DNA from: Bradyrhizobium iriomotense | GTDB taxonomy: Bacteria > Pseudomonadota > Alphaproteobacteria > Rhizobiales > Xanthobacteraceae | Direction: 5' to 3' | Assembly (NCBI RefSeq): GCF_030160715.1 | Contig: NZ_BSOW01000034.1 | Location: forward strand, 1-64,000 | DNA: 64,000 nucleotides | In this document: piece by piece, positions 50,251 to 59,758 of the stretch | How positions within the stretch are numbered: the first letter of the stretch is position 1 | Layout of the letters: every line of letters starts with the position of its first letter | Translations under genes and position numbers: made by a program | The notes under the pieces: model-generated | Told to the model about the DNA's origin: nothing | What the model saw: the letters and a program-made list of their open reading frames with translations, nothing else | Database searches by the model: none

Positions 50251-50521
50251 CTCTTAAACTCCCGCATTCCAAAAGCGGGAGCGAACGTAGCGAGCGCTCC
50301 GTGGACGTTCAAGCTGCGAGACCGCATGGCATCTCAAACGCCCACGCATCCTCGGTCGTCACGCCGTTCGCTATCGATGCACTTAGTCCCTGCTTGTTCG
50401 CCGTGACGATCGAAGATCGTCTACGTTGGCCGATCACGCACTTCTTCTTGAGCGCGGCCAAGTGCACCTTGCGCGGGTCGGCGGTGTCCTGTTCTATGGC
50501 GCCGGCTGGAACGAGATTGCG

Positions 50522-50779
50522 ATGCGCATGCTTCGCCGGATAGTCCTGGCATTCACGGCGATCCTGGCTGTCGCCCCGGCCACGGCCCAACGCTACGATT
50601 CCCAATATCCGGTTTGCCTACAGAAGTGGGGGGAGGCCGGCGCCACCGCCATAGACTGCAGCTATACATCCTTGGAACAGTGCAGGGCGACGGCGTCGGG
50701 ACTCTCAGCGACGTGCTTCGCCAACCCATATTCGCCGCAGCCGCGTCAGGTGCCGCCGGGGCGTGTCCACGGGCGATAA
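50522..50779 (+). CDS. DUF3551 family secreted protein
   Basis: This 85-residue protein has a signal peptide (MRMLRRIVLAFTAILAVAPATA) and a DUF3551 domain: YPVCLQKWGEAGATAIDCSYTSLEQCRATASGLSATCFANPY. Four Cys residues are expected to form two disulfides. The family is very common in Bradyrhizobium and its role is unknown. The ATG at 50522 begins the signal peptide. Confidence 0.9.
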   Translation: MRMLRRIVLAFTAILAVAPATAQRYDSQYPVCLQKWGEAGATAIDCSYTSLEQCRATASGLSATCFANPYSPQPRQVPPGRVHGR

Positions 50780-50813
50780 GGCCGCATCCAATAGGCCGCG
50801 AGATTGCGCTCTC

Positions 50814-52436
50814 CTACGACCGCAATCCCGGCGCTTCCTGCCCCGTGCGCGCGACGTATTCAGTGTAGCCGCCACCATATTGGTGGATGCCCTCCGGCGT
50901 CAGCTCCAGCACGCGGTTGGAGAGAACACTGAGGAAGTGCCGGTCGTGCGAGACGAACAGCATGGTGCCCTCGAAATCCGACAGCGCCGTGATCAGCATC
51001 TCCTTGGTGGCGAGATCGAGATGGTTGGTCGGCTCGTCCAGCACCAGGAAGTTCGGCGGGTCGAACAGCATCTTTGCCATCACAAGGCGTGCCTTCTCGC
51101 CACCCGAGAGCACGCGGCAGCGCTTCTCGACGTCGTCGCCGGAGAAACCGAAGCAGCCGGCGAGCGCGCGCAGCGACCCCTGCCCCGCGGTCGGGAACGC
51201 GTCCTCCAGCGACTGGAACACGGTGCGGTCGCCGTCGAGCAGGTCCATCGCGTGCTGCGCGAAATACCCCATCTTGACGCTGCCCCCCAGCGCCACGGTG
51301 CCCTGATCGGGATCGCTCGCACCGGCCACGAGCTTGAGCAAGGTCGACTTGCCGGCGCCGTTGACGCCCATCACGCACCAGCGCTCGCGGCGGCGGATCA
51401 TGAAATCGAGCCCGTCGTAGATACGCTTGCTGCCGTAACCCTTGTGGACGTTCTTCAGCGCCACGACGTCCTCGCCCGAGCGCGGGGCCGGCAGAAAGTC
51501 GAACGCAACCGTCTGGCGGCGCCGCGGCGGCTCGACCCGCTCGATCTTGTCGAGCTTCTTCACCCGGCTCTGAACCTGCGCGGCATGAGACGCACGCGCC
51601 TTGAAGCGCTCGATGAACTTGATCTCCTTGGCCAGCATCGCCTGCTGGCGCTCGAACTGGGCCTGCTGCTGCTTCTCGTTCAGCGCGCGCTGCTGCTCGT
51701 AGAATTCGTAATCGCCGGTGTAGGTCGTGAGCGAGCCGCTATCGATCTCGATCACCTTGGAGATCACGCGGTTGATGAACTCGCGGTCATGCGAGGTCAT
51801 CAGCAGCGTGCCTTCATAGTCGTGCAGGAATTTCTCCAGCCAGATCAGGCTTTCGAGATCCAGATGGTTGCTCGGCTCGTCGAGCAGCATGACGTCGGGA
51901 CGCATCAGGAGAATACGCGCCAGCGCCACGCGCATTTTCCAGCCACCCGAGAGCTTGCCGACGTCACCGTCCATCATCTCCTGGCTGAAACCGAGACCGG
52001 ACAATGCTTCACGCGCCCGGCCATCGAGCGCGTAGCCGTCGAGCTCTTCGAAGGCGTGCTGGACCTCGCCGTAACGCGCGATGATCTCGTCCATCTGGTC
52101 GGCCTTGTCAGGGTCGGCCATCGCAGCCTCGAGCTCACGCAGCTCGGCCGCGACTTCGCTGACGGGGCCTGCGCCGTTCATCACCTCGGCCACGGCGCTG
52201 CGGCCGCTCATCTCGCCGACGTCCTGGTTGAAATAGCCGATAGTGATGCCGCGATCGGTCGAGACCTGTCCCTCGTCGGGCAGTTCCTCGCCGGAGATCA
52301 TCCGAAACAGGGTGGTCTTGCCCGCACCGTTCGGGCCGACAAGGCCGATCTTTTCGCCCTTGTTGAGGGCGGCGGAGGCTTCGATGAACAGGATCTGGTG
52401 GCCGGCTTGCTTGCTGACGTTGTCGAGGCGGATCAT
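50814..52436 (-). CDS. ABC-F family ATPase (translation factor type)
   Basis: This 540-residue protein has two ABC domains, each with Walker A (GPNGAGKTTL and GVNGAGKSTL), signature (LSGGWKMRVALAR and LSGGEKARLVMAK) and Walker B with LLDEPSNHLDL or LVLDEPTNHLDL. They are joined by a charged linker (RALNEKQQQAQFERQQAM). It has no membrane domain. ABC-F proteins act on ribosomes, in translation control or antibiotic resistance. The ATG at 52436 begins domain 1. It resembles YbiT/Uup-like housekeeping members. Confidence 0.93.
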   Translation of the reverse strand: MIRLDNVSKQAGHQILFIEASAALNKGEKIGLVGPNGAGKTTLFRMISGEELPDEGQVSTDRGITIGYFNQDVGEMSGRSAVAEVMNGAGPVSEVAAELRELEAAMADPDKADQMDEIIARYGEVQHAFEELDGYALDGRAREALSGLGFSQEMMDGDVGKLSGGWKMRVALARILLMRPDVMLLDEPSNHLDLESLIWLEKFLHDYEGTLLMTSHDREFINRVISKVIEIDSGSLTTYTGDYEFYEQQRALNEKQQQAQFERQQAMLAKEIKFIERFKARASHAAQVQSRVKKLDKIERVEPPRRRQTVAFDFLPAPRSGEDVVALKNVHKGYGSKRIYDGLDFMIRRRERWCVMGVNGAGKSTLLKLVAGASDPDQGTVALGGSVKMGYFAQHAMDLLDGDRTVFQSLEDAFPTAGQGSLRALAGCFGFSGDDVEKRCRVLSGGEKARLVMAKMLFDPPNFLVLDEPTNHLDLATKEMLITALSDFEGTMLFVSHDRHFLSVLSNRVLELTPEGIHQYGGGYTEYVARTGQEAPGLRS

Positions 52437-52555
52437 GAGGTCTTCGAGGGAATTTTGCGTTGCAGCGTAAATAGGCCATGCCGGCCCCCAGGGGAAGCCC
52501 GGCCGCACCCGGATTCTGCCCGCAGAGGCCGAATTCCCGCAATTCGCCCCGAGAT

Positions 52556-54154
52556 TTAGGGCTTATAGACCTCGACAGTCTGCATCATGCCCATCTCCTC
52601 ATGGTTCATCATGTGGCAGTGGAGCATGAAGACGCCGGTGAAATCGAGGAAACGGGAGCGGAACACGACTTGGCCGCCCTTGCGCTCCACGATCACGGAA
52701 TCCCGCCATTCCGGCGTGGCCAGCGCCTTGCCATTGACCGAGACCACCTGGAACGGATTGGTGTGGATGTGGAAGACGTGGTCGTCATGCTCATGCGTGT
52801 TGACGATGGTCCACTCCTCGACCGCCCCCAGCTTGACGCGATGATCGATCCGGCCGGGATCGAACTTCTTGCCGTCGATGAAGAAGCCGAACTCCTGCCA
52901 ATGGCCGGCGGCATCCGCCTCCGGTGCGGTCGCCGACAGCACCACCTTGCGGCGGTTGGTGATCTCCGTGTCCTTGATGGTCGCGAGCGGCGCCGGCGGC
53001 AGAGCGCGCGGCAGCTTCATGTCCATCGGCGCGCCCGACACCACGATCCGCGCGAGGGGCCCGACCGGCGACGGATGGCCCTGATCGTAGGGAGCGGCGT
53101 TGAAGGCATAGGTGCCGGGGCTGCCGGCCTTCACCAGAATGTCCGCGCGCTGGCCCGGCGCGATCAGGAGCTGCTTGAGAGGCTGCACCGCGCCGAGCTG
53201 GATGCCATCATATGCAATCGCGTGCAGGTCGTGCTTCTCGAGGTCGAGCAGCATGTCGTCCTGATAGGCCGCGTTGAGGATGCGCCAGCGCTGCATCTCG
53301 CCTGGTCGCATCTCGATTACTGGCCGCCGCTGCCCGTTGATCGCGAGGAACCGCGTTGCCGTCTCCGGGAACAGCGTCTCGAAATTCTCGATCATGCCGT
53401 TGGCATCAAACACCACCTGGGTCAGCACCAGAAGGCGCTCGCGCGCCGCCGTGATTTCCGGAACCTCCGCAAAATCGCCCTCGATGATGGCGGCGCCCAC
53501 CATGCCGCTGGACATCTGGATGTCGGCGCTGCCGTGGTGGTGAGGGTGATACCAATAGGTGCCGCTTGTGTGATCGGCCGGCAGCGTGATCTCGATGTTG
53601 TAGCTATGGCCGGGCGCCATCGAGCGCATGACATTGTCGGCGATGCCGCTTGGGCTGACATGCGCACCGTGGAAATGGAAATTGGTGTTGTTGAACTGGT
53701 GCGGATGGCTGATGTCGGCGGGCAGCCCGTCGCGGTTCGGCGGCATGTCGTTGACCATCTGGATTCGCAGCGTGTCGCCTGGCTTCATGCGCAGGGTTGG
53801 TCCCGGACTGCCGCCTTCATAAGACCTGACATAGAGCCTGACGCCGCCGATCTGGCGATAGGCGTAGCTGCAGCGCAAGGTCGTGCTCAGCACACCATTG
53901 ACGGAGCGCCGCACCTCGGGCTCGACCAGCGGCTGGTCCGTCGCCGGCACAGGCGTTTCCGGCACCATACCCATCGTCGGCGACATGTCGGCGGTGTGCG
54001 AGGCGCCTGCATGGTTATGCATCGCATGCTGGGCATTCGCGGCACCCGCGAACAATGTCAGTGCGCCCGCCTTGAGACCGCAATCGAGCAGTTGGCGCCT
54101 CGTCATGCCGGCCGTCGTGCCGACCGGAGAGAGATCGTTCGAATCCTGCTGCAT
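52556..54154 (-). CDS. Tat-exported multicopper oxidase
   Basis: This 532-residue enzyme has a Tat signal (TRRQLLDCGLKAGALTLFAGAANA) and three cupredoxin domains. Copper motifs are NFHFHGAH (about 158-165), YHPHHHGSAD (202-211), HVFHIHTNPF and the C-terminal HCHMMNHEEMGMM, which carry the type 1, 2 and 3 ligands. The Met-rich end and His-rich start (HAMHNHAGASH) suggest copper tolerance. It would oxidise phenols or Cu(I) in the periplasm using O2. It is divergent from the aldehyde oxidoreductase genes. Confidence 0.92.
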   Translation of the reverse strand: MQQDSNDLSPVGTTAGMTRRQLLDCGLKAGALTLFAGAANAQHAMHNHAGASHTADMSPTMGMVPETPVPATDQPLVEPEVRRSVNGVLSTTLRCSYAYRQIGGVRLYVRSYEGGSPGPTLRMKPGDTLRIQMVNDMPPNRDGLPADISHPHQFNNTNFHFHGAHVSPSGIADNVMRSMAPGHSYNIEITLPADHTSGTYWYHPHHHGSADIQMSSGMVGAAIIEGDFAEVPEITAARERLLVLTQVVFDANGMIENFETLFPETATRFLAINGQRRPVIEMRPGEMQRWRILNAAYQDDMLLDLEKHDLHAIAYDGIQLGAVQPLKQLLIAPGQRADILVKAGSPGTYAFNAAPYDQGHPSPVGPLARIVVSGAPMDMKLPRALPPAPLATIKDTEITNRRKVVLSATAPEADAAGHWQEFGFFIDGKKFDPGRIDHRVKLGAVEEWTIVNTHEHDDHVFHIHTNPFQVVSVNGKALATPEWRDSVIVERKGGQVVFRSRFLDFTGVFMLHCHMMNHEEMGMMQTVEVYKP

Positions 54155-54393
54155 GTGAGTTCCCGCCCCCTCGTGATCCCTTCCCTCAATCAATTTGATT
54201 CGACTGCAAAGCAAGGGAGAAAATGGGAATTTCGTCGCAAGCGCGCGGCGTCTTCATTCGTTGTAAACGCCCTACCCGTTTCTATCCTCACATGACGAAT
54301 CATGACAGCTTCACGCGAGCGTTGGCGCGTACCAATTGGGCAGCGATGCCGTCAGCATCGCGGCGCTCTTAAACCTTGTACAAGGATCAGAAC

Positions 54394-57165
54394 ATGCGGC
54401 CTTCGCGACGCGAGTTCGTGAAGTGGTTATCGGCGGGCGGCATCTCGGTCAGCCTGTCGCACTTGGCTTCGGCGGCAAACGCTCCCTTTGCGACCCATGA
54501 AACCCTGCCCGGGCGTGGCAACTTCAATCCTGCGACAAAAGGCGCGGGCCGCGTCGACGGCGTTGCCAAGGTGACCGGCGCAAAGCTCTATGCCTCCGAT
54601 TTCCGCGCCAGCGATCTGCCGGGTTGGCCACCGGCCACCTCGCGCGCGATCCTCGTGCGCGCCAACGACGCCACGCATGTCTACACCGGCATGGATCTCG
54701 CGCGCCTTTCCGGCGCGCTGAAGCCGTCCGTCGTCGTCACCGCTGCCGATCTCGATCGCATCGGAACGCAAGTGCCGGAGTTCTACGCCGGCGACCTGTT
54801 CTGCCCGCCCGGCAAGACGCCGCTCTATCTCGGGCAGCCGGTCGCGCTTCTCATCTTCGAAAAGTTCGACGCCTTCGACCAGGCACGCCTGGTGCTGCGC
54901 GATGGCACTTTCGTCAAATTCGGCGAGGAAACCGGGCCGGTGATGGCGCCCGATTACGGCTCCTTCCGCTTCACACGCGTGGCAGGTAGCACACCTGAGA
55001 AGCCGGATATCTATTCGCCGATCCAGGCCGGCTGGGTTTCGCCCAAGAAGGTCCAGAGCGCCGCGCTGCCGGTGTGGTCACCGCTCGCCAAGGAGATGCC
55101 GGCCGACTACACCAAGGCGGCCAAGCATGGCGAGCAGATCCGGGCTGCGCTTGCAGCGGGCGATTCCTCGCTGCTGGTGCTCGACCGCGAATTCGAGACG
55201 CAATCGGTCGACCCGATGTTCCTCGAGCCCGAATGCGGGCTCGCCTGGTACAATGGCAAGGGTGGCAATCTCGAGCTGGTGCTCGGCGTGCAGTCGCCCT
55301 ATGAGGCGGCCGAGTCGATCGCGCATCTGCTGGCCAAGGCCCGCGCGCCCTACAAGCCCGCGCACATCAATGCGCAGTTCGCCCATGTCGGCGGCGGCTT
55401 CGGCGGCCGCGATCACACGCCGTTCATTCTTTATGTCGCGCTCGCGGCGATCTGCTTTCCGGGCAAGCCGGTGCGGCTCGCCCATGACCGCTACCAGCAA
55501 TTCCAGGGCGGCATCAAGCGCCACCCGATCAAGATGCGCTCGCGCATCGGCATCGATCGTGCGAGCGGGACGATCAAGGCATTTGCGGCCGACCACGTGC
55601 TCGACGGGGGCGGTCTCGCCAATTTCTCGGCCAACGTCGCCGTGGTCGCCGCCACCGGTGCGATCGGCATCTACGATATTCCAAAGGTCGATGTCACGAC
55701 CGTGGCGCTGCATTCGCGCGGCGTCACCGCAGGCTCGATGCGCGGCTATGGCACGCTGCAAACCATGACCGCGCTCGAAGTGCTGATCGACGAGGCGGCT
55801 GGCGAGCTCAAACTCGATCCGATCGAATTCCGCCGTCGCAATGCGCTGAAGCAAAACGGCCGGACCATGACCGGCAATCCCTACATCGTCTCGGTGCGCA
55901 CGCCGGAAATCCTCGACAAGCTGGAAACGCATCCGATCTGGCAACAGCGCGCGCAGTTCAAGCAGGCGTCATCGGACCGGCTGGTCGGCACCGGGGTTGC
56001 CTGCGTGACCAAGGACTACGGCTCCGGCGCGGATTGCTCGCTCGGGCGCGTCGAGCTCGGCGCCGACGGCAAGATCGCGATCTTCTGCGATCACGTCGAG
56101 ATGGGCAACGGCATCGGGACGGCGCTAGCGAACCGGGTGGCGAGCCATCTCGGCACGATTGCCGACGAGGTCTCGGTCGCCCGCGTCGACAGCTACGACG
56201 CCCTCGGACTCGTCACCTCCGGCGATCCCTACACGATCGATCAGAAGACGCAGGATGCGGCCGAGAGGAATCCGCGCTGGGTGCCGTCGATCAGCTCGGC
56301 AACCAGCGCCTCGATCGGCGCGCATGTCGGCACGCATTCTTCGGCCGAAGCCGCCCGCGTCATCTTCCGCTTCGGCCTGTGGCCCGCGGCGCTGGAGCTC
56401 TGGCACATCCCGAAGACCGATCCGCGCGCACGGCAATGGGCCAGCGCGCGCTGGGAGAACGGCCAGCTCGTCATGCCCGGGCTGGAGCCGCTGGCACTGC
56501 CCGCGCTCGCCGCAACCGCCCATGCCCGCGGCTTCGTCACCGGTGCGGTCGCGCACAGCTTTTCCCGCTGGGCCTGGTCGCGCGCCCGCTTCCCGCTGTT
56601 CGGCGAGCAATACCGCGCCGACATCGACGCCCTCGCAATCCGCCGCGGTAACGGCAAGTTCGAGCGCATCAACCGCACCAGCGTCAAGTTCCCGCCGACC
56701 GACAACAACCGTATCGGCACCGCCTACACCTCGATGTGCGGCACGGTCGTCCGTGTCGAGATCGAGCGCGCGACAGGCGCTTTGCGCATCGCGAAGGCCT
56801 ACAGCGTGTTCGAATGCGGCACAGCTCTCGTGCCCGAGGTCGTCATGGGCCAGGCCCATGGCGGCTTCGCGATGGGCGTCGGCTATGCGCTGCTCGAGAC
56901 GCTGCCGCCCTTCGAAGGTGGCCCGGGCAACGGCGAATGGAATCTCGGGCGCTACCTCGTCGCGCGCGGCTCGGACCTGCCCTTGCGCGATCTCGAGATC
57001 GAGATGCTGAAGCCACTGACACCGGACGAAGAGCCGAAGGGCATGGCGGAGGTCGTCATGATCCCAATCGTGCCCGCACTCATCAACGCCATCCATGATG
57101 CCACCGGCCACCGCTTCCGCGCCCTGCCGGTCACATCAAGCCTTCTGAAGGGAGTGCTCGCGTGA
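54394..57165 (+). CDS. Molybdopterin subunit of periplasmic aldehyde oxidoreductase (IorB/PaoC-like)
   Basis: This 923-residue large subunit of the xanthine dehydrogenase family has a Tat signal at its start (RPSRREFVKWLSAGG). It has the MPT-binding HVGGGFGGRDHTP, a second segment GSMRGYGTLQTM and the C-terminal GQAHGGFAMGVGYALLE with the likely catalytic Glu. AAGGA precedes the ATG at 54394. It probably carries molybdopterin cytosine dinucleotide. The small Fe-S subunit gene overlaps its stop, so the complex is likely exported together. Substrate may be an aldehyde or N-heterocycle. Confidence 0.9.
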   Translation: MRPSRREFVKWLSAGGISVSLSHLASAANAPFATHETLPGRGNFNPATKGAGRVDGVAKVTGAKLYASDFRASDLPGWPPATSRAILVRANDATHVYTGMDLARLSGALKPSVVVTAADLDRIGTQVPEFYAGDLFCPPGKTPLYLGQPVALLIFEKFDAFDQARLVLRDGTFVKFGEETGPVMAPDYGSFRFTRVAGSTPEKPDIYSPIQAGWVSPKKVQSAALPVWSPLAKEMPADYTKAAKHGEQIRAALAAGDSSLLVLDREFETQSVDPMFLEPECGLAWYNGKGGNLELVLGVQSPYEAAESIAHLLAKARAPYKPAHINAQFAHVGGGFGGRDHTPFILYVALAAICFPGKPVRLAHDRYQQFQGGIKRHPIKMRSRIGIDRASGTIKAFAADHVLDGGGLANFSANVAVVAATGAIGIYDIPKVDVTTVALHSRGVTAGSMRGYGTLQTMTALEVLIDEAAGELKLDPIEFRRRNALKQNGRTMTGNPYIVSVRTPEILDKLETHPIWQQRAQFKQASSDRLVGTGVACVTKDYGSGADCSLGRVELGADGKIAIFCDHVEMGNGIGTALANRVASHLGTIADEVSVARVDSYDALGLVTSGDPYTIDQKTQDAAERNPRWVPSISSATSASIGAHVGTHSSAEAARVIFRFGLWPAALELWHIPKTDPRARQWASARWENGQLVMPGLEPLALPALAATAHARGFVTGAVAHSFSRWAWSRARFPLFGEQYRADIDALAIRRGNGKFERINRTSVKFPPTDNNRIGTAYTSMCGTVVRVEIERATGALRIAKAYSVFECGTALVPEVVMGQAHGGFAMGVGYALLETLPPFEGGPGNGEWNLGRYLVARGSDLPLRDLEIEMLKPLTPDEEPKGMAEVVMIPIVPALINAIHDATGHRFRALPVTSSLLKGVLA

Positions 57166-57686
57166 CGACACTTAGCCTCACCATCAACGGCCAGAAGCAT
57201 GGTCCGGTGGAGGTGCGCGACGACCTCTCGATGAACGATTTCCTGCGCGAAATGCTCGGCATGACCGGCACGAAATTCGGCTGCGGCGCCGCGCAGTGCC
57301 TGAGCTGCGCCATCATCGTCGACGAGCCCGACGGCACCAGCTACACCAGCCCGACCTGCATCGCGCCCGCCGTGAATTTCGACGGCAAGTCGATCCGCAC
57401 CGTCGAGGGCCACGCCAGGGACGGCGCGCTCTCGGCCCTGCAAAAGGCCTTCATCGACCATTTCGCCTTTCAGTGCGGCTACTGCACCGCCGGCTTTCTC
57501 AACGAGGGCCAGGTGCTGCTCGAGCACCTGGCGCGCAAGCCCGTGCCACGCGAAAAGCTGGAGCAGACGATCGCCGACGCGCTCGACGGCCATCTCTGCC
57601 GCTGCACCGGCTACATCAAATATCACGAGGCGGTGCGCGACGTGATCCTGGCCGATTCAAACCGCTACCTCATCGCGACCAAGTGA
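57162..57686 (+). CDS. (2Fe-2S) small subunit of aldehyde oxidoreductase
   Basis: This 174-residue protein has a plant-type [2Fe-2S] motif, [11 protein letters not shown] (Cys41, Cys46, Cys49) with Cys66, and a helical second cluster domain [12 protein letters not shown] (Cys105/108) plus CRCTGY (Cys146/148). It passes electrons from Mo to the haem. It has no signal peptide, so it should travel with the Tat-signal large subunit. The GTG start overlaps the large-subunit stop (GTGA). Confidence 0.94.
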   Translation: MTTLSLTINGQKHGPVEVRDDLSMNDFLREMLGMTGTKFGCGAAQCLSCAIIVDEPDGTSYTSPTCIAPAVNFDGKSIRTVEGHARDGALSALQKAFIDHFAFQCGYCTAGFLNEGQVLLEHLARKPVPREKLEQTIADALDGHLCRCTGYIKYHEAVRDVILADSNRYLIATK

Positions 57687-57694
57687 CACGAGCC

Positions 57695-58312
57695 ATGATC
57701 TCCGACGCGCGCTTCAAGACGATGGCCGTGATCGCGGCGCTCGCCAGCAGCCTTTGCGCAGGCTATGCGGCCTCGGAAACGGCAAGCCATGCGCTGGCCT
57801 CGCCCGAGAGCTTTGCCAACATTGCCGACACCGAGAAACGCTCGGCCGCGATCTTCACCGAGCTCGGCAAGGTGCTGACGCATCCGCGCTGCACCAATTG
57901 TCATCCGGCCGGCGACAGCCCGCGGCAAGGCGACAATCCGCATCTCCACCAGCCGCCGGTCACGCGCGGCGCCGATGGTCATGGTCTGGAGTCGATGCGC
58001 TGCCATACCTGCCACCAGAAGGCCAATTTCGAGCCCGGCCGTGTCCCCGGCCATCCCGAATGGCATCTTGCCCCACGCGAAATGGCTTGGGAGGGCAAGA
58101 CGATCGGGGAGATCTGCGAGCAGATCAGGGATCCCGCGCGCAACGGCGGCCGCAAGGTGGAGGCGCTGATCGACCACATCGGCAAGGACACGCTGGTCGG
58201 CTGGGCCTGGAAGCCGGGCTTCGGCCGCTCGCCGGCGCCGGGCACGCAAGCGCAGGCCGGCGCACTGGTTGAAGCCTGGGTGAAGACCGGCGCGGCATGC
58301 CCCGCGCCGTGA
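57695..58312 (+). CDS. Dihaem c-type cytochrome of the aldehyde oxidoreductase
   Basis: This 205-residue protein has a signal peptide ([26 protein letters not shown]) and two haem-binding motifs, CTNCH (66-70) and CHTCH (103-107). It is the probable electron acceptor from the Fe-S subunit, passing to the respiratory chain. It lies eight bases after the preceding stop in the same operon. The protein resembles isoquinoline 1-oxidoreductase-type accessory cytochromes. Confidence 0.88.
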   Translation: MISDARFKTMAVIAALASSLCAGYAASETASHALASPESFANIADTEKRSAAIFTELGKVLTHPRCTNCHPAGDSPRQGDNPHLHQPPVTRGADGHGLESMRCHTCHQKANFEPGRVPGHPEWHLAPREMAWEGKTIGEICEQIRDPARNGGRKVEALIDHIGKDTLVGWAWKPGFGRSPAPGTQAQAGALVEAWVKTGAACPAP

Positions 58313-58318
58313 AGCCGA

Positions 58319-59731
58319 TTAAGGTGATGCCGGTCGCTGGGTGGGGTCCGGCCACGGCGATGGGCCTGCTGTCTCGGTCTCCGCCGTTTCCAGCAGGATC
58401 ACGCGTGGTACCGGCTTGAGGCCGGCCGAAATGCTTTTGGCCAGCTCCGCGGCGCTGGTCTTGATGGCAGGTTGGAGGAAATCATCCAGTCTCTGAAGGT
58501 TGACGGCTGCATCTTGCCGTCCGAGCTCTTTCGCAACCGTGTAGTAAGCGTAGGCCTTGGTGTAGTCTCGCGCTGTTCCGGCACCTTCGTGGTAGGCACG
58601 AGCAAGCCAATAGTGGCAATAGGCATTTCTGTAGGGCGCGCAAAGCTGGAGTAATTCGAACGAGCGCTTGGTGTCGAACCACGGGGCCTCCCGCGCGAAT
58701 CTGTAGACGTAAGCGAGCTCCCCGAGGGCGAAGACCGAGTGCCCTTGGCGATAGGACCGCTCAAACCACTTGATCGATTCCGGCAGATCATCGCTTTCTC
58801 GAAAGCCATACCGGTCCCTGAACCACCGCGCGAGCGTGAGCTGTGCCCCTTCGAAGCCCGCATCCGCCGCGCGTCGCAAATAGTCGATCGTCTTCGCAGT
58901 GTCGCGGGTGAGCCCGCCCCGCCCGGTATTGATGCAGTATGCAAGTTGCGCCATGGCGATGAGTTCGCCGCTGTCCGCCGCCCTGCGCAAGAGATCGACT
59001 GCCTTCACGGTATCGTACGTGCCGCCAAATTCGCCGCTGACGTATCCGGCAGCAGCAAGCCGCATCGCATACGGCTCGCCAGCCGCCACCCCGTCATCGA
59101 TCAACTTCCGTCCCGCCGTCTCATCCTTCGGCACGCCGCCCGCGCCCGAGAAGAGGATGCGCCCGAGAACGCTGCCAGCCTGACGATGTCCTCCGGCGGC
59201 GGCCTCGCGCAGCAACGCTTCCGCGTCGCGCGTTTGGTCGGTCGAATTTGGTACCAGCAGGGCGAGCGCCGTGACGAACTGAACGTTCGGGTCGCTTGCG
59301 GTCGCCGATCTCAGGATATCGATCGCCTTCGCCCAATCATAGCGATAGTAGGCGCCGAGCGCTGCCGTGAGTTTCGGCTGGTCGTCTGCGGCTGAGTTTC
59401 GAAAGGTCGACCGGTCGACGTTGACCGTGATCTGATTGGCGATACTGGGTCGGCCGACCTCATCGTCCCAGAAAAACGTGGCGCGCCGCGTTGCTGCGCA
59501 GCCCGGGGTCGACGCGTTGGTGCAATCGGCTGGCTTTGCCCAGCTGCCCAGCGGAATTGCTGCTTCAGGCCCCCCTAGACCCAACAGAAGCCAGCCCGCG
59601 AGCAAGATTGCTGTCACCTGCGGCCAGACAAGCCACGCGCGACGGTACCAGGCATCGTACTGCCAGAAGGCGATATGCAAGGCCGCTGCTCGGCCAATCG
59701 CTGTCATCGGTTTTGTCCGTTCCAATTCCAT
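58319..59731 (-). CDS. Membrane-anchored Sel1/TPR-repeat protein
   Basis: This 470-residue protein has one N-terminal membrane helix (about 34-54). A polar region with Cys follows, then Sel1-like repeats: AEALLREAAAGGHRQAGSVLGRILFSGAGG, VDLLRRAADSGELIAMAQLAYCINTGRGG, and IDYLRRAADAGFEGAQLTLARWF, in segments. Sel1 repeats act as protein-binding scaffolds. It is the last gene of the three-gene AAA-protease operon, 27 bases after the 902-residue protein. A substrate-recruitment or adaptor role is inference. Confidence 0.85.
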   Translation of the reverse strand: MELERTKPMTAIGRAAALHIAFWQYDAWYRRAWLVWPQVTAILLAGWLLLGLGGPEAAIPLGSWAKPADCTNASTPGCAATRRATFFWDDEVGRPSIANQITVNVDRSTFRNSAADDQPKLTAALGAYYRYDWAKAIDILRSATASDPNVQFVTALALLVPNSTDQTRDAEALLREAAAGGHRQAGSVLGRILFSGAGGVPKDETAGRKLIDDGVAAGEPYAMRLAAAGYVSGEFGGTYDTVKAVDLLRRAADSGELIAMAQLAYCINTGRGGLTRDTAKTIDYLRRAADAGFEGAQLTLARWFRDRYGFRESDDLPESIKWFERSYRQGHSVFALGELAYVYRFAREAPWFDTKRSFELLQLCAPYRNAYCHYWLARAYHEGAGTARDYTKAYAYYTVAKELGRQDAAVNLQRLDDFLQPAIKTSAAELAKSISAGLKPVPRVILLETAETETAGPSPWPDPTQRPASP

Positions 59732-59758
59732 CGCGGGGACCGATTGCTTCGTTTGCGG

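Noticed and set aside
48334-50406. A 690-residue plus-strand open frame
   Set aside because: It is antisense to the D-aminoacylase and part of the COG0523 gene, whose families are clear. The translation is Arg/His/Ala-rich without any domain, typical of shadow frames in GC-rich DNA.
50763-54295. Two long plus-strand open frames (598 and 605 residues)
   Set aside because: They lie antisense to the ABC-F ATPase and the multicopper oxidase, which have full motif sets. No protein-like features are seen.
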